Shown one piece after another: positions 24,634 to 33,166 of a stretch of 64,000 nt of DNA; the stretch's first letter is position 1, and every line of letters begins with the position of its first letter. Under the pieces are notes generated by a model. The model did no database searches. It had not been told where the DNA came from and saw nothing but the letters and a program-made list of their open reading frames with translations. Source of the stretch: Comamonas_C sp026954015 (GTDB lineage Bacteria > Pseudomonadota > Gammaproteobacteria > Burkholderiales > Burkholderiaceae_C); NCBI GenBank assembly GCA_035063785.1, contig JAPSFS010000003.1:124001-188000 (forward strand), given 5' to 3'. A program made the translations under genes and the position numbers.

Positions 24634-26655
24634 ATGGAACCGATCTTCGCGAAGCTGGTCGAGCAGTTTCAGTTGCCGCTGCACAGCCCGGTACTGATTT
24701 TCTCCCTGATCCTCTTCATCATCCTGCTTGCGCCCGTCCTGCTGGAGAAGGTGCGCACGCCGGACATCATCGGGCTCATCGTCGCCGGGATATTGATCGG
24801 CCCACATGGCTTCAACATCCTTGAAAAGAGCCTGTTCGTCGATGTGTTCTCCACCATCGGCCTGCTCTACATCATGTTTCTCGCGGGGCTGGAACTCAAT
24901 CTGATCGAGTTCAAGGCCAACGCGGGCCGCAGCTTCACCTTTGGCGTGGCGACGTTCGCGATTCCGTTCGCCTTGGGCTACCCCGTATGCCACTATCTGC
25001 TGGGCATGGATGTCTGGGCGAGCCTGTTGATCTCGAGCATCTTCGCCACGCACACGCTCGTGACCTACCCGATCGCGAGCAAGCACGGCGTCACCAAGGA
25101 CCCGAGCGTGGCGATCACCGTGGGCGGCACGATCCTGACCGATACCGCCGTGCTCGTGGTGCTGGCGATGATCCTGGGCGCGAAGAACGGCGGGCTCACG
25201 CCCGAGTTCTGGACGCGGCTGGTGGTGTCGCTCGTGATCTTCGTCGCGTTCATGGCGCTGGCAGTGCCGTGGATCGCGCGACGCTTTTTCGAGCGCCAGG
25301 CACACCAGAAGCACTCGCACTACATCTTCGTGCTCGCGATCATGTTCCTCTCGGCATTTTTGTCGGAAGTGGCGGGGCTGGAGCCCATCATCGGCGCGTT
25401 CGCGGCGGGCCTGGCGCTCAACCGGCTGATTCCGAATTCATCGGCGCTGATGAACCGCATCGAGTACCTCGGCAATTCGCTGTTCATCCCGTTCTTCCTG
25501 ATCAGCGTGGGCATGATCGTCAACATTCGCGTGGTGTTCGACGGCTTCACCGTGCTTTTGATCGCGGTGGCGATGACGATCACCGCGTTTGCCGGCAAGT
25601 ACGTTGCCGCCGACGTGACGAGCCGGGTGTTTCGCCTCAAGAGCGCGCAGCGCGACCTGATCTTCGGCCTGAGTTCGGCGCATGCGGCGGCGACGCTCGC
25701 GGTGGTGATCGTCGGCTACCGCGCGGGCATCGTGGACGACCACGTGATCAACGCGATCATCGTGATCATCCTGCTGTCGTGCGTGATCGCCTCGGTGGTG
25801 ACCGAGAAGGCGGCGACGGTGCTGGAGGAGCAGTCGGGCGGCGCGCAGGCGACGGCGCAGACCTCGCGCGACGCGGGCGAGCAGATCCTGGTGTCGCTCT
25901 CCAACCCGGCAGAGTTCGAGCATCTGCTGCGCTTTGCGGTGCTCATCAAGGATCGCAAGTCCAGTCAGCCGCTCGCGGTGGTCAATGTCGTGCCCAATAC
26001 CGAGGAGGCGGAGCAGAATGTCGCGCTCGCCAAGCAGGCGCTCGAAGACGTGCGTGCCGAGGCCAGCGGCGCGGACGTGGACGTGAACGTGATGGCGACG
26101 ATAGACCACAACCCCGGCACTGGCGTGTCACGCACCGCGCGCGAGATCGCCGCCGATCTGATCGTGCTCGACTGGCCGCAGGGCAACGGCTTCATCACCT
26201 CGCTTGTCGGCAACAAGTTCGCCAGCGTCCTCTACCAGACGGCGAAGACGGTGTTCGTGTGCAACCTGGATGTGCCCGCGAGCAAGTACACCGGCATCTT
26301 CGTGATCCTGCCGCAACAGGCGGAGGCTGCGGCGGGGTTCGATCTGTACTGGCGCAAGATCGCCAAGCTCGCGGCCGAGCATTCGGCGCCGGTGCACGTC
26401 AATTGCGGCAATGCGACGTTCAAGGCGGTGCGGGCGTGTCTGGACCAGCATCGGCTTGCGATGAAGGTGGACCATACCGAGTTCACCGACTGGGATGATT
26501 TCTTCATCGTCTTTCGCCGGATGAGCGACACCGACCTGCTCATCATGGTCTCGGCGCGCGAAGGCGATCTGGCCTACGCTCCCTACCTGGACCGGCTGCC
26601 GCAAAAGCTGGAAAAGCACTTTCCGTCGCTCAACAAGATTCTGATCTACCCTTGA
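24634..26655 (+). CDS. Cation:proton antiporter (CPA2/KefB-like) with C-terminal UspA-like domain
   Basis: A 673-residue inner-membrane antiporter. About twelve helices occupy residues 20-400; GLIVAGILIGPHGFNIL is the CPA2 N-terminal signature, and the ion-binding region appears as VGGTILTDTAVLVVL followed by AGLEPIIGAFAAGLALN. The rest (about 430-673) is a soluble region with two universal-stress-protein-like halves (LLRFAVLIKDRKSSQPL, LIVLDWPQ), in place of the KTN/RCK domain of Kef proteins. It would exchange Na+ or K+ for protons, with the cytoplasmic domain sensing a nucleotide or stress. The ATG at 24634 starts the family N-terminus. It is divergent from the MOSC gene. Confidence 0.87.
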   Translation: MEPIFAKLVEQFQLPLHSPVLIFSLILFIILLAPVLLEKVRTPDIIGLIVAGILIGPHGFNILEKSLFVDVFSTIGLLYIMFLAGLELNLIEFKANAGRSFTFGVATFAIPFALGYPVCHYLLGMDVWASLLISSIFATHTLVTYPIASKHGVTKDPSVAITVGGTILTDTAVLVVLAMILGAKNGGLTPEFWTRLVVSLVIFVAFMALAVPWIARRFFERQAHQKHSHYIFVLAIMFLSAFLSEVAGLEPIIGAFAAGLALNRLIPNSSALMNRIEYLGNSLFIPFFLISVGMIVNIRVVFDGFTVLLIAVAMTITAFAGKYVAADVTSRVFRLKSAQRDLIFGLSSAHAAATLAVVIVGYRAGIVDDHVINAIIVIILLSCVIASVVTEKAATVLEEQSGGAQATAQTSRDAGEQILVSLSNPAEFEHLLRFAVLIKDRKSSQPLAVVNVVPNTEEAEQNVALAKQALEDVRAEASGADVDVNVMATIDHNPGTGVSRTAREIAADLIVLDWPQGNGFITSLVGNKFASVLYQTAKTVFVCNLDVPASKYTGIFVILPQQAEAAAGFDLYWRKIAKLAAEHSAPVHVNCGNATFKAVRACLDQHRLAMKVDHTEFTDWDDFFIVFRRMSDTDLLIMVSAREGDLAYAPYLDRLPQKLEKHFPSLNKILIYP

Positions 26656-26682
26656 CCTTGCCATGATGTCAGGCTGCATGAT
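26652..26682 (+). promoter_or_regulatory. MerR-type promoter with 19-bp spacer
   Basis: TTGACC (26652-26657) and CATGAT (26677-26682) are 19 bases apart, the overlong spacing that MerR-family activators correct by twisting DNA. It precedes the copZ-cueR pair. Confidence 0.45.
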
Positions 26683-26725
26683 GCCTGCATCACCGATAGA
26701 CCCCGACCGAAGGAGACCACCCGCC

Positions 26726-26923
26726 ATGCAATACCAGTTCGACGTCAAGGGCATGACCTGCGGCCACTGCGAGCGCGCGGTGGTGCACGCGGTGCGCCAG
26801 GTGGACACCGAGGCTGTGGTGCGGGTTGATCTGCCCACGGGCCGCGTGGACGTGGAAAGTGACCGGTCGCGCGAAGCCATCGCCAACGCGATCCGCGAAG
26901 AGGGCTACGAGGTTCTTGCGTGA
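26726..26923 (+). CDS. copZ: Heavy-metal-associated (CopZ-like) copper chaperone
   Basis: A 65-residue cytoplasmic metallochaperone. The metal-binding loop is GMTCGHCERAV at residues 9-19 with the CxxC pair, and the ferredoxin-like fold is complete to EEGYEVLA. It would carry Cu(I) to a P-type ATPase. AAGGAG lies ten bases before the ATG. The stop overlaps the GTG start of the MerR regulator (GTGA), so the two are translationally coupled. No CopA ATPase is adjacent. Confidence 0.9.
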   Translation: MQYQFDVKGMTCGHCERAVVHAVRQVDTEAVVRVDLPTGRVDVESDRSREAIANAIREEGYEVLA

Positions 26924-27336
26924 AGCGCCGCGCTGGCGCGCACTGGCCGGTGACCATAGGCGAGGCGGCAACACTCTCGCGGGTATCGGCGCGGATGGTG
27001 CGCCACTACGAATCGCTCGGATTGCTGCCCGAAGTGGCACGCACCGACAGCGGCTACCGCCAGTACACCGAAACGGATGTGCATACGCTGTGCTTCATCC
27101 GCCGCGCGCGCGATCTCGGGTTTTCGATGGAAGAGATCGCCGCGCTGCTCGGCCTGTGGCAGGACCGCGCGCGCGCCAGCAGCCAGGTCAAGCGCATCGC
27201 GCAGCGTCACATCGAGCAGCTCACGCAGCGCATCGCCGCGCTGCAGGGCATGCGCCGCAGCCTGCAGGTACTCGTCGATTGTTGCCACGGCGACGCACGC
27301 CCCGAATGCCCCATCCTCGACGAATTGGCAACCTGA
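26920..27336 (+). CDS. cueR: CueR-like copper-responsive MerR regulator
   Basis: A 138-residue MerR-family activator. HTH and wing: TIGEAATLSRVSARMVRHYESLGLL (residues 12-36) and DSGYRQYTETDV; the dimerisation helix follows. The C-terminal metal loop CHGDARPEC has two cysteines eight residues apart, the same spacing as C112 and C120 that hold Cu(I) in E. coli CueR. It begins with GTG inside the copZ stop. It would bind the MerR-type promoter at 26652 and activate copZ-cueR, and probably a copper ATPase gene elsewhere. Confidence 0.88.
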   Translation: MKRRAGAHWPVTIGEAATLSRVSARMVRHYESLGLLPEVARTDSGYRQYTETDVHTLCFIRRARDLGFSMEEIAALLGLWQDRARASSQVKRIAQRHIEQLTQRIAALQGMRRSLQVLVDCCHGDARPECPILDELAT

Positions 27337-27349
27337 GGTACGGGAGACT

Positions 27350-28465
27350 TCAGCGAGCGAGCGTGGGGTAGTCGGTATAGCCCCGGTCGGTGCCGCCGTA
27401 GAAGCTGTGCTTGTCCCAGGCGTTGAGTGGCGCGTCGCGGCGCAGGCGCTCGGCCAGGTCCGGGTTGGCGATCGCGTCCTTGCCGAAGGCCACCGCGTCG
27501 GCGTTGCCGCTGGCCACCGCCTGCAGTGCCATCGCGCGCGTGTAGCCGTTGTTGACGATCCAGGCGCCGCGGCCACCGGCGTCGCGGTAGGCCGCCTTGA
27601 ACGCGGTGTAGTCGAAAGGCCGGTCCTCGATCGTGCGAGGGCCACCCGTCGCGCCTTCGATCACGTGCAGGTAGGAGAGACCCAGCGGCGCCAGCGCCTG
27701 CGCAAGCAGGGTGTAGAGCGGCTGCGGATCGCGGTCATGGATGTCGTTGGCGGGTGTGACGGGTGAAAGCCGCAGGCCGGTACGTCCGCCGCCGACGGCA
27801 TCGACCACCGCACTCACGGCTTCCACCATGAGCCGGATGCGGTGGTGCATGGCGCCGCCATAGGCATCCTGGCGCTGGTTCGCGCCGTCCTTCAGGAATT
27901 GATCGAGCAGATAGCCATTGGCGCCGTGCAGCTCCACGCCATCGAACCCGGCCACCTGCACAGCGTCGCGGGCGGCGTCGGCAAAACGCTGGGTGATTGC
28001 GGGCAACTCTTCCAGCGCGAGGGCGCGTGGCTCCGAGGTGGGGAGAAAGCGCCCCTCGCCGGTCTGCGCATCGAGCACGTAGGTGCGCGATTGTGCCGTG
28101 ATGGCCGATGGCGCGACCGGCGCGCCGCCGCCCGGCTGCAGCGAAACATGCGAAACGCGCCCCACGTGCCACAGTTGCGTGACGATGCATCCACCTTGCG
28201 CGTGGACCGCGTCCGTCACTTTCCGCCACCCGGCAAGTTGTTCGGGTGAGTAGAGACCGGGCACGTTGGCGTAGCCCTGCCCTTGGTGGCTGATGGCTGT
28301 GCCCTCGGTGATGATGAGCCCGTTGCCTGCGCGCTGCGCGTAGTACCTGGCGTTCATGGCGTTGGGCACGCCGCCGGGCGAGCGGTTGCGCGTGCACGGC
28401 GCCATGATGACGCGGTTGGCCAGGTGCAGGTCTCCCGCATGCAAGGGGTCGAAGAGCGAGGTCAT
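27350..28465 (-). CDS. Old yellow enzyme family FMN oxidoreductase (alkene reductase)
   Basis: A 371-residue FMN and NAD(P)H-dependent enzyme that reduces activated C=C bonds, nitro groups or nitrate esters. OYE features: SLFDPLHAGDLHLANRVIMA at the N-terminus, QLWHVGR near residue 100, the substrate-binding HGANGYLLDQFLKD with QDAYGG near residue 185, and the phosphate-binding region AVASGNADAVAFGKDAIANP. The residue at the usual Thr/Cys position after VIMAP is C24 (APCTRNR). It is convergent with cueR and divergent from mnmG, with a parS site 21 bases upstream. Confidence 0.92.
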   Translation of the reverse strand: MTSLFDPLHAGDLHLANRVIMAPCTRNRSPGGVPNAMNARYYAQRAGNGLIITEGTAISHQGQGYANVPGLYSPEQLAGWRKVTDAVHAQGGCIVTQLWHVGRVSHVSLQPGGGAPVAPSAITAQSRTYVLDAQTGEGRFLPTSEPRALALEELPAITQRFADAARDAVQVAGFDGVELHGANGYLLDQFLKDGANQRQDAYGGAMHHRIRLMVEAVSAVVDAVGGGRTGLRLSPVTPANDIHDRDPQPLYTLLAQALAPLGLSYLHVIEGATGGPRTIEDRPFDYTAFKAAYRDAGGRGAWIVNNGYTRAMALQAVASGNADAVAFGKDAIANPDLAERLRRDAPLNAWDKHSFYGGTDRGYTDYPTLAR

Positions 28466-28485
28466 GTTGGTTGGTGCGTCAGTGG

Positions 28486-28501
28486 TGTTTCACGTGGAAC
28501 A
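28486..28501. promoter_or_regulatory. parS site 1 (intergenic)
   Basis: TGTTTCACGTGGAACA is identical to the complement of the Bacillus subtilis parS consensus TGTTCCACGTGAAACA. It lies between the old yellow enzyme gene and mnmG. ParB would load here and spread. Confidence 0.9.
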
Positions 28502-28557
28502 CGGCAGATGCCATGCGGTGGGACAATAACGCCCCTTGCGTTTTCTTGTGCGTTCGC

Positions 28558-30516
28558 ATGCAGTATCCCGAGGAATTTGACGTCATCGTGGTGGGTGGTG
28601 GCCACGCCGGCAGCGAAGCCGCGCTCGCCAGCGCGCGCATGGGTTGCAAGACGCTGCTGCTCACGCACAACATCGAGACGCTGGGGCAGATGAGTTGCAA
28701 CCCGAGTATCGGCGGGATAGGCAAGGGACACCTCGTGAAGGAAGTGGACGCGCTCGGCGGCGCGATGGCGTTGGCAACCGACGAGGCGGGCATCCAGTTT
28801 CGTATCCTCAACAGCAGCAAGGGGCCCGCGGTACGTGCGACGCGCGCGCAGGCCGATCGCCTCTTGTACAAGGCAGCGATGCGTCGGCGGCTGGAGAACC
28901 AGCCCAACCTGCGCCTGTTCCAGCAGGCAGTCGATGACCTCATGCTCGAAGGTGATCGGGTGGTTGGCGCGGTGACGCAGGCGGGGGTGCGCTTTCGCGC
29001 GCGCACCGTTGTGCTCACCGCGGGTACGTTCCTCAACGGCAAGATCCATGTGGGACTGGACCACTATGCCGGCGGACGCGCGGGCGATCCACCGTCGGTG
29101 GGCCTGGCCAGTCGCCTCAAAGAACTGCAATTGCCGCAGGGGCGCCTGAAGACCGGCACGCCGCCGCGGCTCGATGGCCGCACGATAGACTTCGCGCGCT
29201 GCAGCGAGCAGCCCGGCGACGGCATGCCGGGCGGGGTGAACGCGGATGTGTTGCCCGTCTTCAGCTACCTCGGCGATGCGGCGATGCACCCGCGCCAGGT
29301 GCCGTGCTGGATCACCAACACCAACGCACGCACGCACGAGATCATCCGCTCGGGGTTGGATCGCAGCCCCATGTTCACCGGCGTGATCGAGGGCACGGGC
29401 CCGCGCTACTGCCCCAGCGTGGAAGACAAGATCCACCGCTTCGCGGACAAGGCCAGCCACCAGATCTTCCTGGAACCCGAGGGCCTGACGACGCACGAGT
29501 TCTACCCCAACGGCATCTCCACCAGCCTGCCGTTCGACATCCAGTACGCACTGGTGCGCAGCATTGCCGGACTGGAAAACGCGCACATCCTGCGCCCCGG
29601 CTACGCCATCGAGTACGACTATTTCGATCCACGTGCGCTCAAGAGCAGCTTCGAGACGCGGCAAATCCAGGGCCTGTTTTTCGCGGGCCAGATCAACGGC
29701 ACGACGGGGTACGAGGAAGCGGCGGCACAGGGCTTGTTCGCCGGGCTCAACGCGGCGCTGCGGTGCCGTGGCCAGGCGCCGTGGCTGCCACGTCGCGACG
29801 AGGCGTATCTGGGTGTGCTCGTCGACGATCTGATTACCAAGGGTGTGACCGAGCCCTACCGCATGTTCACGAGCCGCGCGGAGTTTCGTCTGCAACTGCG
29901 CGAGGACAACGCCGACATGCGGTTGACCGAGGTCGGGCGGCGCCTGGGCCTGGTCGACGATGCGCGCTGGGACGCGTATTGCCGCAAGCGTGACGCGGTT
30001 TCACGTGAAACAGAGCGCCTGAAGTCTACCTGGGTCAACCCGCGCATCGTGTCGGCCAGTGAATCGCAGCGCGTGCTCGGCAAGGTCATCGAGCACGAGT
30101 ACACGCTGTTTGATCTGCTGCGCCGCCCCGGCGTGGACTACGCCACGCTGATGTCGATGGGTGGTGGACGCTACGCGAGTGACGAGGTGACGCCCGCATC
30201 GCTGGGCGACTTGCATGCGGTGGTGGTCGAGCAGGTGGAAACTGCCGCCAAGTATTCGGGCTATATCGACCGCCAGAAAGAAGAGGTGGAGCGCGCCGCG
30301 CACTACGAAGGTCTACCGCTGCCCGAGGACATCGACTACGCGCAGGTGGCGGCGTTGTCCTTCGAGGTGCGCCAGAAGTTGCAAAAGCACCGTCCGCAGA
30401 CGCTTGGGCAGGCATCGCGCATCTCCGGCGTAACTCCGGCGGCGGTGTCGCTGCTGCTGGTGCACCTGAAGAAGGGCCACTTCAAGGGTGTGGCAGGGCG
30501 AGTGCCGCATGGGTGA
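28558..30516 (+). CDS. mnmG: MnmG (GidA), tRNA uridine 5-carboxymethylaminomethyl modification enzyme
   Basis: With MnmE it installs the 5-carboxymethylaminomethyl group on U34 of several tRNAs, using FAD and methylene-tetrahydrofolate. The 652-residue product has the FAD motif VIVVGGGHAGSEAA at residues 9-22, the signature SCNPSIGGIGKGHLVKE, and GTFLNGKIHVG near residue 158. The ATG at 28558 was chosen because MQYPEEFDVIVVGGG is the family start; an in-frame extension begins upstream of and reads through the parS site and has no family match. The codons for VSRETE at about residue 480 form parS site 2. It overlaps rsmG by eight bases. Confidence 0.97.
   Translation: MQYPEEFDVIVVGGGHAGSEAALASARMGCKTLLLTHNIETLGQMSCNPSIGGIGKGHLVKEVDALGGAMALATDEAGIQFRILNSSKGPAVRATRAQADRLLYKAAMRRRLENQPNLRLFQQAVDDLMLEGDRVVGAVTQAGVRFRARTVVLTAGTFLNGKIHVGLDHYAGGRAGDPPSVGLASRLKELQLPQGRLKTGTPPRLDGRTIDFARCSEQPGDGMPGGVNADVLPVFSYLGDAAMHPRQVPCWITNTNARTHEIIRSGLDRSPMFTGVIEGTGPRYCPSVEDKIHRFADKASHQIFLEPEGLTTHEFYPNGISTSLPFDIQYALVRSIAGLENAHILRPGYAIEYDYFDPRALKSSFETRQIQGLFFAGQINGTTGYEEAAAQGLFAGLNAALRCRGQAPWLPRRDEAYLGVLVDDLITKGVTEPYRMFTSRAEFRLQLREDNADMRLTEVGRRLGLVDDARWDAYCRKRDAVSRETERLKSTWVNPRIVSASESQRVLGKVIEHEYTLFDLLRRPGVDYATLMSMGGGRYASDEVTPASLGDLHAVVVEQVETAAKYSGYIDRQKEEVERAAHYEGLPLPEDIDYAQVAALSFEVRQKLQKHRPQTLGQASRISGVTPAAVSLLLVHLKKGHFKGVAGRVPHG
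29997..30012. promoter_or_regulatory. parS site 2 (inside mnmG)
   Basis: GGTTTCACGTGAAACA carries the perfect 14-bp palindrome GTTTCACGTGAAAC and differs from the consensus only in its first base. It is read in mnmG as V-S-R-E-T. Confidence 0.85.
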
Positions 30517-31177
30517 GCCGCTGCGTGAGCCCTTGTGCGCCGGCCTCACGGCCCTGGGGCTTGCATTCGATGATGCGCAGATCGATCGCCTGCTGGACTT
30601 CCTGACGCTGCTGCAACGCTGGAACCGGGTGTACAACCTCACGGCGGTGCGTGAGCCGCGCGAGATGCTCACGTACCACGTGCTTGACAGCCTGGCCGCG
30701 GTGGCGCCGCTGCGCGGGCATCTGCAGGGTGCGGGTACCCCCACGCCGACGCTGCTGGATGTGGGTTCGGGTGGCGGATTGCCGGGCGTGGTGTTCGCGA
30801 TAGCGCTGCCGGAACTGGCGGTAACCTGCGTCGATGCGGTTGCGAAGAAAGCCGCGTTCGTGCAGCAGGTGGCGGGCGCGCTGCATCTGCGCAATCTGCG
30901 TGGCGTGCACGCCCGCGTGCAAACTGTGGCCGGGCCGTTCGACGTCGTGAGCAGCAGGGCGTTTGCCGCGCTGGCGGATTTCGCCGCGTGGTCGCGCGCG
31001 GCGCTTGCGCCGCAGGGTGTGTGGCTGGCGATGAAAGGCAGGCACCCGCACGACGAGATCGCCGCGTTGCCAGCGAACGTGCAGGTGTTTCACGTGGAAC
31101 CTCTCGCGGTACCGGGGCTCGACGCCGAGCGCTGTATTGTCTGGATGCGACCCGCACCTCCAGCCGCATACACTTGA
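30509..31177 (+). CDS. rsmG: RsmG (GidB), 16S rRNA G527 N7-methyltransferase
   Basis: Methylates N7 of G527 in 16S rRNA with S-adenosylmethionine; loss gives low-level streptomycin resistance. The 222-residue product has the SAM motif LLDVGSGGGLPGVVFA near residue 85, preceded by RWNRVYNLTAVREP and YHVLDSLA, and followed by VSSRAFAALADF. The ATG at 30509 is preferred to the GTG at 30488 by fit to the family length; it overlaps the mnmG stop. parS site 3 is encoded near the C-terminus (VFHVE). Confidence 0.95.
   Translation: MGEPLREPLCAGLTALGLAFDDAQIDRLLDFLTLLQRWNRVYNLTAVREPREMLTYHVLDSLAAVAPLRGHLQGAGTPTPTLLDVGSGGGLPGVVFAIALPELAVTCVDAVAKKAAFVQQVAGALHLRNLRGVHARVQTVAGPFDVVSSRAFAALADFAAWSRAALAPQGVWLAMKGRHPHDEIAALPANVQVFHVEPLAVPGLDAERCIVWMRPAPPAAYT
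31086..31101. promoter_or_regulatory. parS site 3 (inside rsmG)
   Basis: TGTTTCACGTGGAACC matches the parS consensus in 15 of 16 positions. It is 127 bases before the parA start. Confidence 0.85.
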
Positions 31178-31227
31178 CGCTCATTCGGTGGTCGGCGTGC
31201 CCCGGTTTTTCCACATTCCCCAGCACT

Positions 31228-31998
31228 ATGGCCAGGACATTCTGCATTGCAAATCAAAAGGGCGGCGTCGGCAAGACCACGACCACGGTCAATCTGGCGG
31301 CGGCGCTGGCCAAGGTCGGCCAGCGCGTGCTGATGATCGACCTGGACCCGCAGGGCAATGCAACCATGGGTTCGGGCGTGGACAAGCGCGAACTCAGGCA
31401 AAGTGTTTATGACGTGTTGCTCGAATCGGCCAGCGTGGCGCAGGTGCGGGTGGTGTCCGCAACGTGTGGCTACCATGTGCTGGGCGCCAACCGCGATCTT
31501 TCTGGTGCCGAGGTTGAGCTCGTCGACCAGCCGCGGCGCGAACAACGTCTGAAAGAGGCGCTTGCACCCGTGCAGGATGAGTACGACTTCGTGCTCATCG
31601 ACTGCCCTCCGAGCCTGAGCCTGCTCACGCTCAACGGCCTGTGCTGCGCGCATGGCGTGATCGTGCCGATGCAATGCGAGTACTTCGCACTGGAAGGCCT
31701 GACCGACCTCGTCAACACGATCCGGCAGGTGCGTGCCAACCTCAACGCCGATTTGCAGGTGATCGGCCTGCTGCGCATCATGTTCGACCCGCGCATCACG
31801 CTGCAGCAGCAGGTGAGCGAGCAGCTCAAGGGCCACTTTGGCGACAAGGTGTTCGACACCGTGATCCCGCGCAATGTGCGCCTGGCCGAAGCGCCCAGTT
31901 ATGGGCTGCCCGGTGTGGTATTCGATCCGGCAGCCAAGGGCAGCCAGGCGTTCGTCGCGTTCGCGCGCGAGATGGTCGGGCGGATGGGTAGCATGTGA
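31228..31998 (+). CDS. parA: ParA (Soj), chromosome partitioning ATPase
   Basis: A 256-residue Walker-type ATPase that binds DNA non-specifically and moves ParB-parS complexes apart. The deviant Walker A motif KGGVGKTTT is at residues 11-19, A' DLDPQGNATMG near residue 40, and Walker B VLIDCPPSLSLLTLNGL near residue 120. No N-terminal HTH is present, as in chromosomal ParA. The ATG at 31228 gives MARTFCIANQKGG, the family start. A DnaA-box-like TTTTCCACA lies at 31207-31215 just upstream. A 40-codon frame separates it from parB. Confidence 0.96.
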   Translation: MARTFCIANQKGGVGKTTTTVNLAAALAKVGQRVLMIDLDPQGNATMGSGVDKRELRQSVYDVLLESASVAQVRVVSATCGYHVLGANRDLSGAEVELVDQPRREQRLKEALAPVQDEYDFVLIDCPPSLSLLTLNGLCCAHGVIVPMQCEYFALEGLTDLVNTIRQVRANLNADLQVIGLLRIMFDPRITLQQQVSEQLKGHFGDKVFDTVIPRNVRLAEAPSYGLPGVVFDPAAKGSQAFVAFAREMVGRMGSM

Positions 31999-32117
31999 AA
32001 TTGGCTACGACCCATGAGGCACAAGTGCTGAAAGCTATCAAATTTGATGATCAACCCCTGACCGCCTGGCTGATGCCGGGACCGTCCGACCACGGGCCGA
32101 CGAATCACGAGATCTGA
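31995..32117 (+). CDS. Possible 40-residue protein between parA and parB
   Basis: GTG at 31995 overlaps the parA stop (GTGA) and the frame stays open until TGA at 32115-32117, two bases before the parB ATG, so it fills the gap exactly. The predicted product starts MKLATTHEAQVLKAIKFDD and has no recognisable domain or membrane segment. About 20 bases in the middle (AAAGCTATCAAATTTGAT) equal the tail of the dispersed repeat, so the frame may be a chance by-product of a repeat relic. I do not recognise a homologue. Confidence 0.35.
   Translation: MKLATTHEAQVLKAIKFDDQPLTAWLMPGPSDHGPTNHEI
32026..32048 (+). repeat. Tail relic of the dispersed repeat
   Basis: GAAAGCTATCAAATTTGATG matches only the tail of the family; no stem arms are present. 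Confidence 0.35.
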
Positions 32118-32119
32118 AT

Positions 32120-33037
32120 ATGGCAAACAAGAAACCCAAGGGGCTGGGCCGCGGCCTCGATGCGCTGCTTGGCCCCAAGGTGCCCGAGACGCCACCTGCC
32201 GGGTCCACGGATGCGGCGCCCACCAGCCTGCCGCTCACCGAGCTCGTGCCGGGCAGCTACCAGCCGCGCACACGCATGGACGAAGGCGCGCTCTACGAGC
32301 TGGCCGAAAGCATCAAGGCGCAGGGCATCATGCAGCCCATCCTGGTGCGCCGCCTGACCGAGGGAGAGCACGCGGGCAAGTACGAGATCATCGCGGGCGA
32401 GCGGCGTTTTCGCGCCAGCGCGCTCGCGGGCCTGACGCGGGTGCCGGTGCTGGTGCGCGACGTGCCCGACGAATCCGCCGCCGCGATGGCGCTGATCGAG
32501 AACATCCAGCGCGAGGACCTGAACCCCCTGGAGGAGGCGCAGGGGCTGCAGCGCCTGATCCGCGAGTTTGCGTACACGCATGAGCAGGTGGCGCAGGCGG
32601 TGGGGCGTTCGCGCAGCGCCACGAGCAATCTGCTGCGCCTGCTGAACCTGGCCGAGCCGGTGCAGACCATGCTCATGGCGGGCGATATCGACATGGGCCA
32701 TGCGCGCGCGCTGCTGGCGCTCGACCGTGCGGCGCAGATCACCGCGGGCAACCAGATCGCCGCGCGCAAGCTTTCGGTGCGCGAAGCCGAGCGCCTCGTG
32801 AAAAGGCTGGCAGCCGAGTTCAGTCTCGTGCCGCAAAAGCCGGTCAAGGAAAAGTCGCGCGATATCAGACGCCTCGAGGAGGAGCTTTCGGATCTGCTCA
32901 CCGCCGACGTGCAGGTGCGCGTGAAGAAGCGCCTCAAGCGCGCGGGCCGCATCGACGAAATGGGCGAGGTGGTGATCCAGTTCGGCTCGCTCGATGCGCT
33001 GGGTGGCCTGATCGAGCGCCTGCACGGTCGGGCTTGA
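32120..33037 (+). CDS. parB: ParB (Spo0J), chromosome partitioning CTPase and parS-binding protein
   Basis: A 305-residue clamp protein that loads on parS, closes with CTP and slides. The start KKPKGLGRGLDALLG is the typical basic N-terminus that stimulates ParA. CTP-binding box II is GERRFRAS at residues 93-100, the HTH that reads parS is EQVAQAVGRSRSATSNLLRLL near residue 158, and the C-terminal dimerisation domain ends LGGLIERLHGRA. It lies directly downstream of parA, with three parS sites within 3.7 kb upstream. Confidence 0.97.
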   Translation: MANKKPKGLGRGLDALLGPKVPETPPAGSTDAAPTSLPLTELVPGSYQPRTRMDEGALYELAESIKAQGIMQPILVRRLTEGEHAGKYEIIAGERRFRASALAGLTRVPVLVRDVPDESAAAMALIENIQREDLNPLEEAQGLQRLIREFAYTHEQVAQAVGRSRSATSNLLRLLNLAEPVQTMLMAGDIDMGHARALLALDRAAQITAGNQIAARKLSVREAERLVKRLAAEFSLVPQKPVKEKSRDIRRLEEELSDLLTADVQVRVKKRLKRAGRIDEMGEVVIQFGSLDALGGLIERLHGRA

Positions 33038-33063
33038 GTCGCACGCCATCCTGCCGTTATATT
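33034..33063 (+). promoter_or_regulatory. Promoter of the CsgG-like lipoprotein gene
   Basis: TTGAGT (33034-33039) and TATATT (33058-33063) are 18 bases apart, about 100 bases before the lipoprotein start. The -35 overlaps the parB stop codon. Confidence 0.55.
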
Positions 33064-33166
33064 TCACCGTCGCGGTCAGACGGTCGGCTCCCGGCGTCGC
33101 GCCCCGATGTCGTGGTCGCGGTGTTTCGAGCCCGACTCCATCCCTTACCCCGAGAGAGGAAGACTC

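Noticed and set aside
28471..28557. N-terminal extension of MnmG reading through the parS site
   Set aside because: The residues have no counterpart in MnmG, and the ATG at 28558 gives the exact family N-terminus.
31207..31215. DnaA-box-like TTTTCCACA in front of parA as part of an origin
   Set aside because: It is a single box without a cluster, DnaA-trio or AT-rich segment; noted only as a possible DnaA site.
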